From Syntrophomonas sp. (GTDB taxonomy: Bacteria; Bacillota; Syntrophomonadia; Syntrophomonadales; Syntrophomonadaceae): DNA of 7,607 bases. Under the pieces are notes generated by a model. That model was not told the origin of the DNA, made no database searches, and saw only the letters and a list, made by a program, of their open reading frames with translations. Below, piece after piece: positions 5,368 to 7,607 of this stretch (the first letter of the stretch is position 1; every line of letters begins with the position of its first letter). The DNA is taken from contig JAQUUV010000021.1 of assembly GCA_028693695.1 (NCBI GenBank), positions 1-7,607 of the forward strand. The letters run 5' to 3'. Position numbers and translations under genes: made by a program.

Positions 5368-5396
5368 TTGACATATGCTCATAATTATTATAGACT
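5368..5396 (+). promoter_or_regulatory. Rightward promoter-like element of mrp with operator site 6
   Basis: TTGACATATGCTCAT starts at 5368. TTGACA (5368-5373) can act as the -35 box with TAGACT (5391-5396) as the -10 after 17 nt. The CATATG motif overlaps the -35 box and the adjacent spacer, unlike sites 1, 3 and 5 where it follows the -10. It is nearly identical to 3536-3564. The mrp leader would be about 165 nt. A separate TATAAT at 5443-5448 has no good -35 partner. Confidence 0.55.
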
Positions 5397-5461
5397 CGAT
5401 TTACATAAGTGTTTATATAAGCATAATTATTTGTTGATGCGATATAATACATTTATTTGAA

Positions 5462-5548
5462 GTGATAATAATTGGCATAGCTGTAGCGGGCGGTAAAGGG
5501 GGAAAGGTTACAATAAAAGCAGATAGATTTACTAATATACAAAATTAA
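5462..5548 (+). pseudogene. Possible relic of a MinD/CooC-type ATPase start upstream of mrp
   Basis: From GTG 5462 a 28-codon frame reads VIIIGIAVAGGKGGKVTIKA and ends at TAA 5546-5548, 16 nt before mrp. The AVAGGKGGKVTI part resembles the beta-strand plus P-loop of MinD/CooC ATPases (AVAGKGGVGKTTI) with small insertions and deletions that break the motif. There is no proper ribosome site. It may be a decayed fragment, a leader peptide, or chance; the Gly/Lys match is suggestive but short. Confidence 0.35.
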
Positions 5549-5564
5549 GAAAAGGGGAATTTTT

Positions 5565-6377
5565 ATGGCTAATAATGGAATGGAAATAAAGTTGCCGGAA
5601 TCTGGAGAAGAACAGACCCTGGTGGGATCTCTCAATGATATCAAACATGTAGTAGCGGTAATGAGCGGCAAGGGTGGAGTGGGTAAATCCACGGTAACGG
5701 CATTACTCGCCAGTACTCTTGTCAAGTCTGGTTTTAAGGTTGGAATACTGGACGCTGATATCACGGGTCCCAGTCAACCGCGAGCTTTTGGTATTAAGAG
5801 CCAGGGTTTAACCGGCAGTATGTTTGGAATCACCCCTATTTTAACCAGAAGCGGAATAAAGATGATATCTACTAATTTTATGCTGAAAGAGGAAGATGAT
5901 CCAGTAATATGGAGAGGCCCATTGTTAGCGGGAGCAGTTAAGCAATTCTGGGAAGAAACTGACTGGCAGGACCTGGATTACCTGGTGGTAGATCTTCCTC
6001 CCGGCACGGGTGATGTGCCTTTGACTGTGTTGCAGAGCTTGCCGGTTGATGGACTGGTCATTGTTTCTTCCCCACAGGATCTGGCCTATATGGTAGTGAA
6101 GAAGGCAGTGAAAATGGCGACCCAAATGAAGACACCTATTTTGGGTTTGATAGAAAACATGAGTGAGTTTATTTGCACCCAATGTGGTGAAGCACTCAAA
6201 ATATTTGGTGAGAGTCAAGGCGAATCGGTATCTCAAAAGATGGGGATAGATTTCCTGGGCAGCTTACCCTGGGATACCCGCTTAAACAAGTTAGTGGATG
6301 AGGGTAAAGTGGAAGAATACTATTCAGCAGCAATGGCTGCCATCGTTGAGAAAATTACTGCTAAGACGGAACAATAG
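5565..6377 (+). CDS. mrp: Mrp/ApbC/Nbp35-family Fe-S cluster carrier ATPase
   Basis: This 270-aa cytosolic protein starts at ATG 5565, with AAAAGGGG 7 nt upstream. The Walker A GKGGVGKS is at 35-42, DADITGPS at 63-70, WRGPLLAGAVKQF at 116-128 and VDLPPGTGD at 142-150. ENMSEFICTQC at 197-207 holds the C204-x-x-C207 pair that in Nbp35/ApbC homologues bridges a [4Fe-4S] cluster across the dimer. The family binds and transfers Fe-S clusters to apo-proteins in an ATP-dependent way. It lacks the N-terminal DUF59 domain of longer Mrp proteins, as is common in Clostridia. It is followed after 117 nt by the DUF134-NifX fusion on the same strand and is preceded by operator site 6, so the pair is probably co-transcribed and under the shared control. 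Confidence 0.95.
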   Translation: MANNGMEIKLPESGEEQTLVGSLNDIKHVVAVMSGKGGVGKSTVTALLASTLVKSGFKVGILDADITGPSQPRAFGIKSQGLTGSMFGITPILTRSGIKMISTNFMLKEEDDPVIWRGPLLAGAVKQFWEETDWQDLDYLVVDLPPGTGDVPLTVLQSLPVDGLVIVSSPQDLAYMVVKKAVKMATQMKTPILGLIENMSEFICTQCGEALKIFGESQGESVSQKMGIDFLGSLPWDTRLNKLVDEGKVEEYYSAAMAAIVEKITAKTEQ

Positions 6378-6494
6378 GAAGAATTATAAAAATTAAAAAT
6401 AGCTTTGCCTGGTACTAAGCATTAATGATAGCCTAGGAGAGGGGCTAAACAAGAAATGTCCCACTTGCTATTTGCTAAAATTTGGAGGGGAATT

Positions 6495-7250
6495 ATGGCC
6501 AGAGAACCAAAATGCCGACGGGTGGAATCCATTCCAAAGGTTACCGTGTTTAAACCAGCAGGAATACCGCGTTCCTGCATGGAGGAACGCGTTGTAAAGC
6601 TTGAAGAACTGGAAGCCATTCGCCTTAAGGATCTCCTGGGTCTAGAACAGGAAGAATGCGCTGAACACATGGGGGTTTCCCGTCCCACCTTTCAGCGTAT
6701 CTTGATCGAAGGCCGGGGGAAAATCGCTGCGGCTTTGATAGAGGGACAAGCCATTCGAATTGAAGGGGGAAACTATTGCCTGGGACAAGGGCAGTGCAGG
6801 AAAGTCCAGCATTCCCAAAAAAGACGTGACGATTGCCTTTATCGGGAGGATTATTCTGGAGAATATGCTGAAAAGAAAAGAGGCCAGGCAATGGTTGGCA
6901 CAAAAATTGCGGTATGCGCTAGAGGTGAATCACCTGCGGCTTTAGTGGATGGGCATTTTGGGCGCTGCGCTTATTTTATGCTATGGGATGATGGGCAAGG
7001 GAGATTTGAGGCGATCAGTAATAGCGGGCCGGAATTAAACCAAGGAGCTGGAACCGGAGCAGTTCAGGAACTGCTCCGCCGGGGAGTGGGGATATTAATT
7101 TGTAATCGTATTGGCCCTAAAGCCATCACTGTTTTTCAAAGAGCTGGGGTTAAGATATACGGCGCAGGAGAGGGCTTAGACACGGAAACGGCTCTTAAAC
7201 AGTACAAGGCAGGGGAATTACCGTCTATAGAAGCTGCCAATAATATATGA
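6495..7250 (+). CDS. DUF134 helix-turn-helix protein fused to NifX-type domain (type A)
   Basis: This protein is 251 aa long. Start ATG 6495 has GGAGGGG 4 nt upstream; an earlier in-frame ATG (6456) adds 13 unsupported residues. Residues 1-100 are a DUF134/UPF0251 domain: MAREPKCRRVESIP, then LEAIRLKDLLGLEQEECAEH (39-58) and MGVSRPTFQRIL (59-70), a sigma-region-4-like helix-turn-helix, then IEGGNYCLGQGQC. A Lys/Arg-rich linker spans about 101-132. Residues 133-251 are a complete NifX/MTH1175 domain (HFGRCAYF at 154-161, GAGTGAV 184-190, RIGPKA 205-210), paralogous to the gene at 2071-2424. Joining a DNA-binding domain to a cluster-binding fold suggests a transcription factor responding to metal, Fe-S or redox state; this is inferred. 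It is the best local candidate to bind the six CATATG sites. An internal ATG (6891) with AAGAGG 7 nt upstream could also yield the NifX domain alone. Confidence 0.92.
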   Translation: MAREPKCRRVESIPKVTVFKPAGIPRSCMEERVVKLEELEAIRLKDLLGLEQEECAEHMGVSRPTFQRILIEGRGKIAAALIEGQAIRIEGGNYCLGQGQCRKVQHSQKRRDDCLYREDYSGEYAEKKRGQAMVGTKIAVCARGESPAALVDGHFGRCAYFMLWDDGQGRFEAISNSGPELNQGAGTGAVQELLRRGVGILICNRIGPKAITVFQRAGVKIYGAGEGLDTETALKQYKAGELPSIEAANNI

Positions 7251-7259
7251 GGTAGAAAG

Positions 7260-7322
7260 ATGTTAATATCAGTGGCCCAAGAAAATGAGATGGTGTGTAA
7301 ACATTTTGGTCATTGTGAGTAG
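7260..7322 (+). pseudogene. Truncated NifX-type (type B) gene, first 20 codons only
   Basis: ATG 7260 follows the fusion gene by 9 nt with a GAGGT ribosome site overlapping its stop. The peptide starts MLISVAQENEMVC and continues KHFGHCE before TAG (7320-7322). It matches the start of the type B protein at 1641-1988 (MLIAIPSENNMVCPHFGHCAEF), so it is the missing second NifX partner of this operon. About 95 residues are absent. The cut lies right after the HFGHC motif. The codons after the TAG continue in the same frame but belong to another protein. Confidence 0.8.
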
Positions 7323-7520
7323 GGTAACATAGAAGAAGACATTCTGAGTATCACCTCTGTCCACCCGATGCGGGCAGATGCTGTGGAAGACTTACTGCAG
7401 CGTTCCTCGGCTGCCTGGGGGACCGTGGAAAAACTACTGGGGGAGGAAAAGTTGGTGGAAGTGGACTTTGGGGGTCACAGTTTCTACATGCGCAAACTCT
7501 ATCCCAGATATAAACGATAA
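7323..7520 (+). pseudogene. C-terminal remnant, probably of a radical SAM protein
   Basis: A 65-codon frame ends at TAA 7518-7520. It reads GNIEEDILSITSVHPMRADA, then VEDLLQRSSAAWGTVEKLL, then LVEVDFGGHSFYMRKLYP. This winged-helix-like tail, with the VHPMRxDAV motif, resembles the ends of COG0731-type (wyosine-like) radical SAM proteins found beside NifX-type genes in Clostridia; I make that call from memory. The radical SAM core with CxxxCxxC is absent. It follows the truncated type B gene without a base between and in phase, so one deletion removed the end of that gene and most of this one. Confidence 0.55.
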
Positions 7521-7573
7521 TATGATAATATGGAAAAAAGCATAAGAATGCGAGGCGAGCCAATCTGGAAGGA

Positions 7574-7605
7574 TCACACCTCGGGATAATTACCCCGAGG
7601 TGTGA
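7574..7605 (+). terminator. Strong hairpin, probable end of the mrp operon
   Basis: TCACACCTCGGG (7574-7585) and CCCGAGGTGTGA (7594-7605) form a perfect GC-rich 12-bp stem with an 8-nt loop, 53 nt after the last stop. The window ends 2 nt later, so a T-run cannot be checked. Confidence 0.65.
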
Positions 7606-7607
7606 GG

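Larger units (their letters stand above)
5169..5564. other. Divergent control region between the miniprotein gene and mrp
   Basis: These 396 bases carry a leftward promoter with operator site 5, an AT-rich dyad (5316-5341), a rightward promoter-like element with operator site 6, and a P-loop-like short frame just before mrp (5462-5548). Nothing else resembling a gene is seen. Confidence 0.75.

Noticed and set aside
7320..7322. TAG as a pyrrolysine or readthrough codon
   Set aside because: The proteins on the two sides belong to different families and both are truncated at this point, so a deletion scar explains it better.
7351..7563. Leftward 70-codon frame over the right-hand remnant
   Set aside because: Proline-rich shadow of the radical SAM-like tail, with no ribosome site or homology.
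1..7607. tRNA, rRNA, CRISPR arrays, insertion sequences
   Set aside because: No cloverleaf, no regularly spaced repeats and no transposase-like frame or terminal repeats were seen on either strand.

Overview
The window looks like chromosomal DNA of an anaerobic low-to-mid-GC Bacillota (Clostridia such as Syntrophomonadales or Peptococcaceae; inference). The reasons are strong GGAGG-type ribosome binding sites, TTGACA/TATAAT-like promoters in very AT-rich spacers, and a gene set typical of strict anaerobes: ferredoxin-containing MinD-type ATPases, an Mrp/Nbp35-type Fe-S carrier, MTH1175/NifX-type (dinitrogenase iron-molybdenum cofactor) domain proteins, a CGGC protein, a DUF89 protein, DUF5320-like Gly-rich miniproteins and a DUF134 helix-turn-helix protein.

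Layout. (1) 1-2424, minus strand: an operon reading leftwards with two small NifX-fold proteins (2424-2071, 1988-1641), then two MinD-family P-loop ATPases, each with an inserted 2x[4Fe-4S] ferredoxin domain (1615-773 and 776 off the left edge; they overlap by ATGA). (2) 2425-2831: a promoter/leader region with a large dyad and two operator-like sites. (3) 2832-3906: a patch of gene remnants. It holds a CGGC gene whose 3' end runs antisense into a short intact 55-aa ferredoxin gene, the tail of a DUF5320-type gene, the C-terminal third of a phosphatidylserine decarboxylase, and the first few codons of a second, degenerate ferredoxin copy. (4) 3967-4833: an intact DUF89 gene. (5) 4977-5168: a 63-aa Gly-rich MPRGDGTGP miniprotein gene with its own promoter and terminator. 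(6) 5368-7250, plus strand: mrp and a DUF134-NifX fusion gene. (7) 7260-7520: the first 20 codons of a second NifX-B paralogue, a TAG, then in the same frame the last 65 codons of what looks like a radical SAM protein, followed by a strong hairpin at the right edge.

How it may work together. Paired ferredoxin-MinD ATPases plus NifX-fold proteins resemble the 'orange protein' (orp) clusters of sulfate reducers, where MinD-like ATPases accompany a NifX-fold metal-cluster protein. Mrp is an Fe-S cluster carrier. The whole set therefore reads as a metal/Fe-S cluster assembly or cluster-sensing system. Its most notable feature is a shared regulatory signature: six intergenic copies of a CATATG-centred near-palindrome (about TGRRCATATGYYCA) sit just downstream of, or across, the promoters of nearly every unit, including the decayed ones. 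The obvious local candidate to bind it is the DUF134-NifX fusion, which joins a DNA-binding domain to a putative cluster-binding domain. That link is an inference. The right-hand operon (mrp, DUF134-NifX-A', truncated NifX-B') looks like a partly decayed paralogue of the left-hand one (NifX-A, NifX-B, ATPase, ATPase).
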